A stretch of DNA of 39,398 nucleotides from Promethearchaeati archaeon (GCA_013166775.1 JABLTJ010000031.1:1-39398), one strand, 5' to 3'. Positions 9,654 through 17,547 are shown, counted from the stretch's first letter. The notes: generated from the letters alone by a model not told the origin. Numbers and translations are program-made.

Positions 9654-9760
9654 TAATCGAATTCCTGAAGCAATTATACACGTAGAACTATCAGTGGTTC
9701 CTCTACTGGTTTTACAGAACAGACTAGAAGAGGAACCATTGATGTTAACTAATTCGATTA
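9654..9760. repeat. Long imperfect inverted repeat upstream of tnpB
   Basis: Outer arms TAATCGAATT (9654-9663) and AATTCGATTA (9751-9760) are perfect complements. Inside, 9691-9704 (TCAGTGGTTCCTCT) pairs with 9729-9742 (AGAGGAACCATTGA) with a single G-T wobble. The two stems sit on the same axis, giving a bulged cruciform. TAGTTCT (9637-9643) and AGAACTA (9684-9690) offer a competing hairpin. No protein-coding frame explains it. Confidence 0.55.
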
Positions 9761-9948
9761 TGATTTCACGTTTATTAATAGTAACAATTTTAGGAGCTAA
9801 AACTCATGAAAATTGAAAAGGAAATAAACAAAGAGAACTAAAAAATAAACTCAAGAAATATGAAAGATATGGAAAAGTAAAAAGCACTCATCAAGCACCA
9901 TCAGTTACTGGGTATGAGAATATCAAACTCAGGATAAAGACAGAACTG

Positions 9949-11379
9949 ATGACTGTTCAAGAGTGTGAAAGGTTGAAGAGAATAACCGCAAGAGATACTA
10001 GAATCTGTCAAACCTATCTTAGAATCATTAAACACAATGAGGAGAAACAAATCCTAGTAAATGGGGAATTTCGAAGACTAATCAAGAAGGATTTAACAGT
10101 AGACAAATCCATTTTGGATAAATTGACTTTAACTACTTCTAAAAGAACAACAGTTCCTCACGATTTGAAAAAACGCTATTCTCACTGTTCACATAATGAA
10201 TTCCAAGAATGTAGAGATAAAGCTATCTGGACTGATGAAAGTTGGAGAAAACTTCAAGCATATTCTACAATGGAACTGAAACGACCACAATTCAAGACGA
10301 AAACATCACGACCGATGTATCCAAGAATAACACAAGGCAGTTATACAGTAAGGGTTCATTTTGAATCCGGTAATACTGATGCTAAGCTTTGGTTAGAATT
10401 GAGAGACTCCCTTGATTCCAAAAAATCTAATAAGAGAATCCATAAGCGACTTAAGCTACCTTTAACTTATTCCCCTTATCACGAGAATAAACTAAAGCCA
10501 GAGCAAATAAAACAGATAGAACTAGTCTATAAATCCAAAGAACGACAGTGGTATGCACATTTCATTCAGAAATATTCTGTCCCTAGTTATCAGTCTACCA
10601 ACCCTCCAGCAGTTTTGGGAGTAGATCTAGGAATAAAGAAGACAGCTGTTGCAGTGTTACTTACCCCCAGAGGGAAAGTGATCATGGATGAACTCTGCTT
10701 CATTGTCAATAAGGAGAGACAATCGAAAATATGGCAACTCAATAAACGGATTAAGGATATTCAGAAAAAACTAGATACAAAGATAAACAATGGTCAATCC
10801 CATAACCAGCTTAACGTTAAACTTTCTCAATTGCGAAGAAAACGTCGTTCTATTACTGAACAGGAGCTGGGTTATGCTGTCAATCAACTTGTTGAGTTCA
10901 TTCTTCAGTTGAAGAAACAGTATAATCTGTTTGTCTCTGTTGGCTATCCTAAAGACATTCGCAAAAGTTACCTTCGTGGTAGTGGAAGCAAATCCCATCG
11001 ACGACAACTCCATAAGTGGTATTATCGTCTTTTCATCACTAAGCTGAAATACAAGCTTAAACGCTATGGATTTGAACCTCATCATGTAGTAGCAGTCAAG
11101 GAGAAAAATACCTCTAATACTTGTTCCAGTTGTAATTCAACAAACACTACCCGTACAGGACAAGGACAGTTCAATTGCCACAAATGCAAATACGAACTCG
11201 ATGCTGATCTGAATGGAGCAAAGAACATAGCAAAGAGGTTGATACGATATGCTTTGAAACCAAAACTACGCCATCCTTTGAAACCAAAGAACTACTATGT
11301 ATGGGACCTACTAACGAAAGACAACCATCCGATAGAGCTTTTTAAAAGTCTCCGGCCCCTAGGTAAATGGCTTAGGTGA
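9949..11379 (+). CDS. tnpB: TnpB-family RNA-guided endonuclease (IS605 OrfB)
   Basis: Transposon-encoded RuvC nuclease, 476 residues. RuvC-I: GVDLGIK with Asp226. Zinc ribbon: CSSC (392-395) and CHKC (410-413). RuvC-III: ELDADLNGAKNI with Asp418/Asp420. The usual RuvC-II glutamate position reads SVGYPKDIR (330-338), with no Glu; an alternative Glu385 lies just before the zinc ribbon (VKEKNTSNTC). Such relocation is known in Fanzor proteins and some TnpB groups. The frame is open upstream to base 9817 and includes TnpB-like residues (ENIKLRIKTEL), but it has no ATG, GTG or TTG there; the N-terminus may therefore be longer by a rare start, or slightly damaged. ATG 9949 is used. The 3' end overlaps the candidate guide RNA. 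Confidence 0.9.
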   Translation: MTVQECERLKRITARDTRICQTYLRIIKHNEEKQILVNGEFRRLIKKDLTVDKSILDKLTLTTSKRTTVPHDLKKRYSHCSHNEFQECRDKAIWTDESWRKLQAYSTMELKRPQFKTKTSRPMYPRITQGSYTVRVHFESGNTDAKLWLELRDSLDSKKSNKRIHKRLKLPLTYSPYHENKLKPEQIKQIELVYKSKERQWYAHFIQKYSVPSYQSTNPPAVLGVDLGIKKTAVAVLLTPRGKVIMDELCFIVNKERQSKIWQLNKRIKDIQKKLDTKINNGQSHNQLNVKLSQLRRKRRSITEQELGYAVNQLVEFILQLKKQYNLFVSVGYPKDIRKSYLRGSGSKSHRRQLHKWYYRLFITKLKYKLKRYGFEPHHVVAVKEKNTSNTCSSCNSTNTTRTGQGQFNCHKCKYELDADLNGAKNIAKRLIRYALKPKLRHPLKPKNYYVWDLLTKDNHPIELFKSLRPLGKWLR

Positions 11380-11456
11380 TTCTGAAAAGAATACATCGTT
11401 TCGTTGGATCCGATGTGCAGGTCGAGAATCTGTCCTACCTTAGTTTGACAGGTTCT
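11358..11456 (+). ncRNA. Candidate omega RNA / right end of the TnpB element
   Basis: Three hairpins lie in series across the tnpB 3' end, where TnpB guide RNAs are encoded: CCTAGG (11358-11363) with CTTAGG (11371-11376, one G-T); ATTCT (11379-11383) with AGAAT (11388-11392) closed by a GAAA tetraloop; and AGAATCTGTC (11425-11434) with GACAGGTTCT (11447-11456, one wobble). The guide would start just past the element's right end, whose exact position I cannot fix. Confidence 0.45.
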
Positions 11457-11608
11457 ATAATGAGTGCCCTAAATCAAGAGATGATTCCAGAAGACCGGTA
11501 CTGTCACTCTATGACTTGTTCATCTTGTCATATTATACAGTTTTACTACAATGAAGAATTATTCTTCATTCATTCTACGCTGGTTTAGGATGAGTCTTGA
11601 AATGACCT

Positions 11609-11756
11609 TCACAAAAATCTATTTCAGGTTTTTTTGAAGCGACTAACTCATGCAAAGGATTATCCCCATAAGATCCAATCAGTCATTCAAATCTTTGGAG
11701 ATATAACGGTTCTCATCAACCTTTAGCTGTTCCACAAAGAGATTCTTGACATTACA
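11609..11756 (-). pseudogene. Possible decayed coding remnant, unidentified
   Basis: On the minus strand one frame reads NVKNLFVEQLKVDENRYISK before a stop, and a neighbouring frame continues with GSYGDNPLHELVASKKPEID and then a stop. Together they look like one C-terminal coding region broken by a frameshift near 11680. I do not recognise the family. The position next to a TnpB element and other debris suits a decayed gene, but chance translation is not excluded. Confidence 0.3.
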
Positions 11757-11906
11757 TCTTCTCTCTCCTTTTCCTTTTTTTCTTCATTCATTCTCTTATT
11801 AGTTATCTTAGAAACACTCGGAATTATTTATGTCATTTAGGATTTACCTAAAAATGCAACAAGTGAAGGGCTAGATGTGTGTTTACAATAGTAAAAATAA
11901 GTTAAT

Positions 11907-11918
11907 TTGATAAATATG
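11907..11918 (+). promoter_or_regulatory. TATA-like box for the gene at 11937
   Basis: TTTGATAAATAT is centred about 26 bases before the GTG start, and no Shine-Dalgarno lies between, which fits a leaderless archaeal transcript. Confidence 0.45.
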
Positions 11919-11936
11919 TGAGTATATACACTATAC

Positions 11937-12398
11937 GTGCATGTCGGATTTATAGTAAAAAATGTATCTGGCCAAGAACTAGAAGGAAAATTGATTTCAA
12001 TCCCCAGAAAAGATAGGGAAATGTTTCCCAAAGAAGGAGTTTTATTTTTTATTGAGTCTTATGATGAATATTTTGGTTCTCATATTACAAAGAAGGGAGA
12101 GATTACGGGATTAGATGAATGGTTTTCCAATTATCCAGTCAAACAGAATGATACGATTATTATTTCCAAATACTCGGAGGGTTATTACCTTACAACAATG
12201 TCAGAAATAGTAGAGCAACAACAACACTTTGTAATAGAAATGGAAAGAATACTAGCATTAGAACCTGGTGATATTTTGTGTCCAAATTGTAGATATAATT
12301 TGGAACATGCAGGGAAAGGGACTAAAGATGATTCCTACATCTTAAAGTGTGCTCGATGTGGATTTACTTTGGTAAAAAAAAGTCATTTTGATATATAG
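11937..12398 (+). CDS. Zn-ribbon protein of unknown function
   Basis: A 153-residue soluble protein. Residues 1-90 are a beta-rich region ending in KQNDTIIISKYSEGYYLTTM, reminiscent of small barrel or B3/AbrB-like DNA-binding folds, but this is only a resemblance. A short helical linker follows, then a C-terminal zinc ribbon CPNC (about 119-122) and CARC (about 141-144). The start is GTG 11937: an in-frame stop lies at 11919-11921 and no other start codon falls between; the TATA box position supports leaderless initiation. The longin-like/winged-helix gene follows 38 bases later with its own AT-rich box. A nucleic-acid-binding role is plausible but not shown. Confidence 0.7.
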   Translation: MHVGFIVKNVSGQELEGKLISIPRKDREMFPKEGVLFFIESYDEYFGSHITKKGEITGLDEWFSNYPVKQNDTIIISKYSEGYYLTTMSEIVEQQQHFVIEMERILALEPGDILCPNCRYNLEHAGKGTKDDSYILKCARCGFTLVKKSHFDI

Positions 12399-12436
12399 GT
12401 GAAAATATCCATGTATTATATGCATTTTTCTTTTGA

Positions 12437-13072
12437 ATGCATTTAATCTTCATGAAGCTTATGCTACATAATCTATGGATAGCTAAAGATACAGGTGAAT
12501 GTCTTTTTCATCGAAAGTATGGTAGCATAGAGCATGATGAGAATTTAATTACTAGCTTCTTAAGTGCAATAGAGATTTTTGCACAGAACATAGATGAGGG
12601 TTGTGATTTTCTTCAAACTTCAAGTTACAAGTTTGTTTATACAACTGGGAAAAACACTGTAACTGTAGCATGCATCGACAATTGTGACGATGAATCACTA
12701 GTGAGACAAGAAATTTCTTCCATTCAAGATGAGTTTATTAGTAGATACTCAAAAGATCTTGAAGAATGGAATGGCAGGGTTGAACGCTTTGGAGCAATGA
12801 AAGGTTTCGTTGATGATCATTTACATAAATATGGAAAACCAATCAAAAACATGTTAACGTCTAGACTAGAGCTAGATCCCTCAATGGGGAAGAGAGACAT
12901 GAATTTAAAGTTTAGTTTGCAACAAGATAAAGTGATTTCCCTCTTGAAATATAAAGGCGCAGCAACGATTGGTGAAATAGCAAAACTAATGAAACTCACA
13001 GAACCAGATACAGAAAAAGCTGCTAAAGCACTTCTTTATAACAATATTATCAGAGAAGTTGCGAATTCTTGA
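12437..13072 (+). CDS. Longin/roadblock-like domain fused to a C-terminal winged helix
   Basis: A 211-residue soluble protein. Residues about 9-128 have the rhythm of a longin-type fold: a first strand LHNLWIAKDTGECLFHRKYG, a helix carrying SFLSAIEIFAQ, strands around YKFVYTTG and TVTVACID, and a long final helix through WNGRVERFGAMKGFVDDHL. Residues about 160-208 form a winged-helix pattern (LQQDKVISLLKYKGAATIGEIAKLMKL). Longin and roadblock domains serve as small-GTPase platforms in eukaryotes and are expanded in Asgard archaea; coupling to a wHTH suggests a regulator responding to a GTPase or membrane signal, which is inference. ATGs at 12452 and 12461 are also possible starts; the latter begins directly at the first strand. 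A TATA-like box lies at 12412-12423. Confidence 0.6.
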   Translation: MHLIFMKLMLHNLWIAKDTGECLFHRKYGSIEHDENLITSFLSAIEIFAQNIDEGCDFLQTSSYKFVYTTGKNTVTVACIDNCDDESLVRQEISSIQDEFISRYSKDLEEWNGRVERFGAMKGFVDDHLHKYGKPIKNMLTSRLELDPSMGKRDMNLKFSLQQDKVISLLKYKGAATIGEIAKLMKLTEPDTEKAAKALLYNNIIREVANS

Positions 13073-13170
13073 AACTATAATATCGCATTTCATTTTTATC
13101 CTAATAATATTCATCAGTTAGTTTTTATAATTACTTTTCAATATTCAAACAAACAAATCTAAGTGATAAT

Positions 13171-13584
13171 ATGCAAGTATTTGCAGAAACATTTCAGTTC
13201 CAAACAGAGGGAGAAATAGATATAATCGATTTAACACATGAACTAGACAAATTAGTTTCAAAATCAGGTGTAAAAAAGGGAATGCTAACTGCTAATGTTA
13301 TTGGATCAACAGGAGCTTTGACTGCAATAGAATTCGAATCAGGAGTATTAGATGATTTTAGAAAATTGTTGGAAAAACTTGTTCCTAAAGGAGCAGGCTA
13401 TAAACATGATAGGATTGATTCAAATGCGCATTCACATTTAAGGGCATCTTTACTAGGACCTAGTCTTTCATTAGCTATTCATGATGGGAGATTACAGCTT
13501 GGTACATGGCAACAACCAGTCTTTGTTTGTCTAGATGTGCGCCCTCGATCTCGTAGAATTGCTGTCACAATAATTGGAGAATAA
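13171..13584 (+). CDS. yjbQ: YjbQ/UPF0047 family protein
   Basis: A 137-residue single-domain protein of the widespread UPF0047/YjbQ family, whose bacterial members show weak thiamine-phosphate synthase activity and whose true role is unsettled. Typical signatures are present: GSTGALTAIEFESG (residues 46-59), the histidine motif HSHLRASLLG (about 87-96), and the C-terminal DGRLQLGTWQQPVFVCLDVR block followed by a final Val/Ile-rich strand. Length is normal. The next gene begins five bases after its stop, so the two are probably co-transcribed. Confidence 0.9.
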   Translation: MQVFAETFQFQTEGEIDIIDLTHELDKLVSKSGVKKGMLTANVIGSTGALTAIEFESGVLDDFRKLLEKLVPKGAGYKHDRIDSNAHSHLRASLLGPSLSLAIHDGRLQLGTWQQPVFVCLDVRPRSRRIAVTIIGE

Positions 13585-13588
13585 AATA

Positions 13589-13837
13589 ATGATTGCAGAT
13601 TATGCAGTAATTCGATGCACTAGGTTGAAATGTGGAAAATTCTGTTATTGTAAAGCAAAACAAAAAACAAAAAAATGTCCTTATTGTGGAAGAGTTGTAA
13701 AATTAAACAAAATCAAATCAATACCAGCGGAAACAACAGTTCATGCAAGAAAATTGGTTCAAGAGTTTAATAGAAAACTTGGTGAGCTTACTGAACCTAG
13801 TTGGTATAAAACAGAAGAAACAACGGATTCAAATTGA
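13589..13837 (+). CDS. Small Zn-ribbon protein, DUF1922-like
   Basis: An 82-residue basic protein with a zinc-binding arrangement in its first half: C-x4-C-x3-C-x-C (CTRLKCGKFCYC) and then CPYCG, followed by a helical C-terminal half. This matches the archaeal DUF1922 pattern, where a zinc ribbon precedes a helical segment near an HARKLVQEF-type motif. The start is taken as ATG 13589, with GGAG at 13576-13579 as ribosome binding site; a TTG at 13574 would overlap yjbQ and add five residues. Possible RNA-binding or ribosome-associated role, unproven. Confidence 0.75.
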   Translation: MIADYAVIRCTRLKCGKFCYCKAKQKTKKCPYCGRVVKLNKIKSIPAETTVHARKLVQEFNRKLGELTEPSWYKTEETTDSN

Positions 13838-13921
13838 ACATTTGAAATCAAGATTACTAGAGTATTTATTTTATGCAATGCAGTCAAAATGTTTTTTTAG
13901 TAACTTTCATACTAATATTTA

Positions 13922-16186
13922 ATGTTGTTTTCCAAGGGCACTATAGAACTACTCAGTGATTCACCTTTCAAACAATTTGTTTTAATGGAATTAGAGAGAG
14001 AGAGAATATATCAATCTTTCATTCAAATTGATGAATTAGTAGAAATAAGCGAAATATGGACAAGTTTTTCCAGAATATGTGCGGATTCTCTTTCTGATGT
14101 TTCTTCATTAGCAAATCTTCTTTATCAGAGATTCTTGGATGAATGGACACGGGATAAATCACAAATTGAGAGTGATAAGGATAGAAAAAAAAATCTAACA
14201 TTCAAAATAGAAAATCTCCAAGAATTCCAAATGGAGCTAGCTATTCTAATGATCACATATGCAGATATTGTAAATACAGGAATTTTTGATACGGACCCAT
14301 CAGCAGAATACTGTAGCTCATATATTGAAGGACATCATATATTGAATAGCATTTCACAGACTTATTTTGATTCTACTCACCCTCGAGCTTCAAGTATTGA
14401 AGAGATTATGTTAACCTTTCTCTTACTAAATCAGAAACATCAGTTAATACAGATACTTGAGAAATCTCCTCAAAGCGAAACCAATAAACGTTTTATCGAA
14501 GAAAGTGGTTCTTATGAACTCGCATATTCAGAATTTGAAGTATCTTTTACAGCAGAACTATTAAACCGATTAGGAAAGGATTGGTGGTGGAAAGATCCGA
14601 TAGCATTGCATTTTGCTTTTGAGAAGAGTTTATCTCATTTACAAAAATCGTTTAGTTTCTATAAACAGTTACCTGAAGATCCAGAATTGAAGGCAAAACT
14701 GATTGAAGAAAATCTCATTCCAATTAACCAGGCCTTACGAGATAAAGAACTAATTGACCATTACTTCAGATTAAGCTATGAAGCTGCAAAGAATGATATC
14801 TTCATTGCAAGTGTGGAGTATCTTAATCTAGTTTTAGGATTAGAACAAGAAGCTCTTGAGATTATTTCAAAAAGCACTCAAACTTCAGAAAGAAACCTTA
14901 AACTGAAGGAGGAAATAATAAAAGATGAAAAAGTACACATATTTTTGCATAGTATAGCAGAACTAGCTTCAAAAACCTCTCAAATGATTGATATTATACC
15001 AACTGCAAAAAAAGATACAATTCAAGAATTAATCAAACAAATTGAAGAGATAGTGAATAGACCTGGTTTAAAGGCTAATATAAACTATGTGAGTAGTCTT
15101 CCTTTTGTTTATCTAAATTATGTCCAAGAGTTTAAAATAGCAATCTTAGAAAATATACCTTACCATAAAGCGACAGAAAGAGCGGAACAGAATTTTGCGA
15201 GATTTATTGAAAGGTTGGAATATGCTACTAATGATTTTGCGGTTCAACTAATGAATTTGGAGAAAAAGGGTAAAAAAATCAAAATAGAAGATGTAGAGAT
15301 TTTGATAGAAAATATCAAGAACATAAAACTCGCTGCATATTTTCTCCCAAAAACAGAGAAAAAAGTTTACATTGTTAAAGATATAGAATGTTTAGAGTTT
15401 ATAGCAGATTCAATTCATCTCGAACATTACCTAAGAGATAAGGAAACAAACGAAGTACTCGATCTAATTTATCATGCTAAAGCACATTATTATTCAACAA
15501 AAGCATTGGAAATTTCTCAACTTAGTGGAACATCTAATATAGATAGTAAATGGGTTGAACAGCGATATTCAAATACATTTATACAAGGACAAGATGTTGA
15601 GCTTAGATTATTTGAATTGGCAAGGCAATTTTTATTTCTTAATACTGTGATTGATAAACTTGCTCAGGGATACAAACTAGCTCATTCAAGAGAACCTTCA
15701 GTTAAAAGCAATTATCTTGCAATTATCAATAATACTTTCAAACACTTTGAATTATTTGACGCAATAAATTCAAGAATAGCAGCTGATTGCAAGGAACTAT
15801 TGGAACACAAAGAGCTCTTTAAAATAGATGATTCAGAAGTCAGTTGGAATACTATTGAAATTAAGAAGAACTTAGCTGATGCATTAATTCATTTCTTAGA
15901 AGCTACTAAAAATGCAATTCTTGCATTTGGGGCTGATACAAACAAAGAAAACTATAAAGCAGCAACTTATTTCAATGAAGCAGCAAAATTAGCAACTAAT
16001 TCTAGTGATATACTTCAATCAATTTCAGCTTATGAACAAACCTTTGTACAATTGGCTAAATCTACATACGAATTCAGCGTTTTATTAAAAGAATTGGAAC
16101 GAAAATCACGAGATTCAACTAAGCTTCAGAAATTACCAATTGAGCAATTATTTGGGGTACTGAAGCAACTAACCTTTCTTTCTTAA
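13922..16186 (+). CDS. Large all-helical protein, possible alpha-solenoid
   Basis: A 754-residue soluble protein I cannot place in a family. It has no signal peptide, membrane segment or enzyme motif. Predicted content is almost entirely helical, with repeated 30-40-residue helix pairs spaced by short loops, for example around residues 228-265 (FAFEKSLSHLQKSFSFYKQL) and 690-725 (AATYFNEAAKLATNSSDILQ), which resembles TPR-like or other alpha-solenoid scaffolds. The start ATG 13922 follows an AT-rich leader without a Shine-Dalgarno. It stands alone as a transcription unit between the YjbQ pair and bpsA. A protein-interaction scaffold is the simplest guess. Confidence 0.65.
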   Translation: MLFSKGTIELLSDSPFKQFVLMELERERIYQSFIQIDELVEISEIWTSFSRICADSLSDVSSLANLLYQRFLDEWTRDKSQIESDKDRKKNLTFKIENLQEFQMELAILMITYADIVNTGIFDTDPSAEYCSSYIEGHHILNSISQTYFDSTHPRASSIEEIMLTFLLLNQKHQLIQILEKSPQSETNKRFIEESGSYELAYSEFEVSFTAELLNRLGKDWWWKDPIALHFAFEKSLSHLQKSFSFYKQLPEDPELKAKLIEENLIPINQALRDKELIDHYFRLSYEAAKNDIFIASVEYLNLVLGLEQEALEIISKSTQTSERNLKLKEEIIKDEKVHIFLHSIAELASKTSQMIDIIPTAKKDTIQELIKQIEEIVNRPGLKANINYVSSLPFVYLNYVQEFKIAILENIPYHKATERAEQNFARFIERLEYATNDFAVQLMNLEKKGKKIKIEDVEILIENIKNIKLAAYFLPKTEKKVYIVKDIECLEFIADSIHLEHYLRDKETNEVLDLIYHAKAHYYSTKALEISQLSGTSNIDSKWVEQRYSNTFIQGQDVELRLFELARQFLFLNTVIDKLAQGYKLAHSREPSVKSNYLAIINNTFKHFELFDAINSRIAADCKELLEHKELFKIDDSEVSWNTIEIKKNLADALIHFLEATKNAILAFGADTNKENYKAATYFNEAAKLATNSSDILQSISAYEQTFVQLAKSTYEFSVLLKELERKSRDSTKLQKLPIEQLFGVLKQLTFLS

Positions 16187-16201
16187 CAATTCATCGAACG
16201 A

Positions 16202-16210
16202 TTTTTAAAT
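16202..16210 (+). promoter_or_regulatory. TATA box for the bpsA-like gene
   Basis: TTTTTAAAT is centred 26 bases before ATG 16232, with no Shine-Dalgarno between, as expected for a leaderless archaeal gene. Confidence 0.5.
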
Positions 16211-16231
16211 CAGTATGAATAGCATCTTTCG

Positions 16232-17086
16232 ATGACTAATTTTCCTTTAGATGAGGAAACCAAAACCAAAATGAATCAAGCTTTTGATTTGGTTGAAGCA
16301 AGTAGGGGGGAACCGGATAAAGAATTGGATCAATATTATATAACTAAAGACTCTAGCATAAAAAGAGCCCTTTTAGTAGATCCAGAATCCTATCATGGAA
16401 AGAGGATCATCTTAATTGGTGATATGGATTTAACATCACTCTTTATTGGTATGTCATCAAAACCAAAAGATTTAGCTGTTTTGGATATAGATAGAAGAAT
16501 TCCTGAAATAGTTTTCAAAATGAAGTTTGATCACAAAATCCGAAATATTCGTTTCATAAATCACGATTTTCGCATTAGAATGATTGCTGTTCTAAAAAAC
16601 CAATTTGATTATGTCTTTCTGGAACCACCAATGACAAAAGAAGGGTTGGAATTGGGATTATCAAGGGCAGTTCAGTGTGCGAAAAAAGATTCCCTATCTA
16701 AGATTTTTCTATCATTTGATATAAAACAAGAAAAAGAAAGTCTCGTTGAGTCTTTAATTAATAAAATGAATCTAGAAAAGGTAGAAATCAAAGAAGAATT
16801 CAACAATTATGATTATTCAACTCCCTTAGGTAAGAAAAATTCTGATTTATTTGTATTAAGTGTCAAACCAAATTCTGAAGAAACAATTCCTAATCATTAT
16901 TTTGGTCCAACATATTATAGAGAGTGTATTAAATTCCCTCAACCTTACAGATGTAAATGTGGAGAGAATTATAGTATAAGAAAAGATGAAGAATTCACAA
17001 CAATAAATGATTTGGAGGAAAGCGGGTGCTCTAAATGTGGATATAAAGGACCATTCCTTTATGGATCGAGTATTGAAATTGAATAG
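16232..17086 (+). CDS. bpsA: BpsA-like branched polyamine synthase (DUF43 family)
   Basis: Probable N4-bis(aminopropyl)spermidine synthase, which adds aminopropyl groups from decarboxylated SAM to spermidine to form branched polyamines that stabilise nucleic acids. Family signatures: LDQYYITKDSSIKRALL near the substrate entry, GDMDLTSL (64-71) in the nucleotide-binding strand, the acidic strand AVLDIDRRI (82-90) and EPPMTKEG (131-138), where relatives usually have DPP. A C-terminal zinc-ribbon-like module (about 240-275) carries CKCG and CSKCG. Length is shorter than thermophile BpsA, which usually has an N-terminal wHTH domain of about 70 residues; that domain is missing here. ArvC follows 33 bases downstream on the same strand. 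Confidence 0.8.
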   Translation: MTNFPLDEETKTKMNQAFDLVEASRGEPDKELDQYYITKDSSIKRALLVDPESYHGKRIILIGDMDLTSLFIGMSSKPKDLAVLDIDRRIPEIVFKMKFDHKIRNIRFINHDFRIRMIAVLKNQFDYVFLEPPMTKEGLELGLSRAVQCAKKDSLSKIFLSFDIKQEKESLVESLINKMNLEKVEIKEEFNNYDYSTPLGKKNSDLFVLSVKPNSEETIPNHYFGPTYYRECIKFPQPYRCKCGENYSIRKDEEFTTINDLEESGCSKCGYKGPFLYGSSIEIE

Positions 17087-17119
17087 AATAAAAAAAATGA
17101 AAATCTCAATGGTGATAGA

Positions 17120-17485
17120 ATGTCTGATACTACAAGAAAGAAAACAAAATGTGCAGTTTGTGATAGAGAACTTAATCTCTCAACTAAAATCATTGTAAAC
17201 GGGTGTCCTTATTGTGGTTCTTTCAAATTCAAAACTTTCAGAGAAAGTACAGAAGACGATGAGAAGAAACAAGAACTAGAGCTTATTGTAGAGAAAGAGA
17301 TTGGAGAAACAGACATTCAAGAGGGAGTGGAAGCAATAAGATTAACAAGTAATGGAGTATTTGAAGTAGATATTGACAAATTATTGAGTGAGAGTAAAGA
17401 TAATCAACCAATTATAGGTAGGAATAAAGATGGTTCTTATTATATCAAACTGCAATCTAAGAAAGAAAATGAAGAAAATGAATAA
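17120..17485 (+). CDS. arvC: OapC/ArvC family Zn-ribbon protein (DUF2072)
   Basis: A 121-residue protein with an N-terminal zinc ribbon, CAVC (11-14) and CPYCG (29-33), and a C-terminal DUF2072-type region (about 66-117) reading GVEAIRLTSNGVFEVDIDKL and then DGSYYIKL. In haloarchaea this protein is encoded beside the ArvA/OapA GTPase and ArvB/OapB, and the three are needed for extracellular vesicle formation. Here its partners are at 21356-22325, same strand, separated by the Rpb5-like gene and the F420 genes. GGTGAT just before the ATG is a good Shine-Dalgarno. Zinc binding and DUF2072 membership are read from sequence; the vesicle role is by analogy. Confidence 0.8.
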   Translation: MSDTTRKKTKCAVCDRELNLSTKIIVNGCPYCGSFKFKTFRESTEDDEKKQELELIVEKEIGETDIQEGVEAIRLTSNGVFEVDIDKLLSESKDNQPIIGRNKDGSYYIKLQSKKENEENE

Positions 17486-17547
17486 AAGCTCTCACTTGTC
17501 AAAAAATTTTAAACTATTAGAATAAAAAGAAGAGCGAGGCAACCTTC

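Larger units (their letters stand above)
9506..11456 (+). mobile_element. IS605/IS1341-type element carrying tnpB only (boundaries approximate)
   Basis: The element is recognised by its TnpB gene, flanked upstream by palindromic DNA (9506-9760) and downstream by a cluster of hairpins that probably form the right end and omega RNA. No Y1 transposase (TnpA) is present, so it would depend on TnpA supplied elsewhere or be immobile. The boundaries given are the outermost structures seen, not proven ends, because IS605 elements make no target duplication and have no terminal inverted repeats that would mark them. Confidence 0.45.
11380..11936. other. Gene-poor stretch after tnpB
   Basis: About 550 bases without a convincing intact gene. 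It holds the distal hairpin of the candidate omega RNA (to 11456), a possible frameshifted minus-strand remnant (11609-11756), a pyrimidine-rich tract (about 11758-11800) and the promoter of the gene starting at 11937. A 70-codon plus-strand frame at 11376-11588 looks like chance translation across the RNA region. Confidence 0.5.

Noticed and set aside
11376..11588. 70-residue plus-strand frame overlapping the tnpB end
   Set aside because: It runs across the hairpins of the candidate omega RNA, lacks a ribosome binding site and has no protein-like pattern; treated as chance translation.
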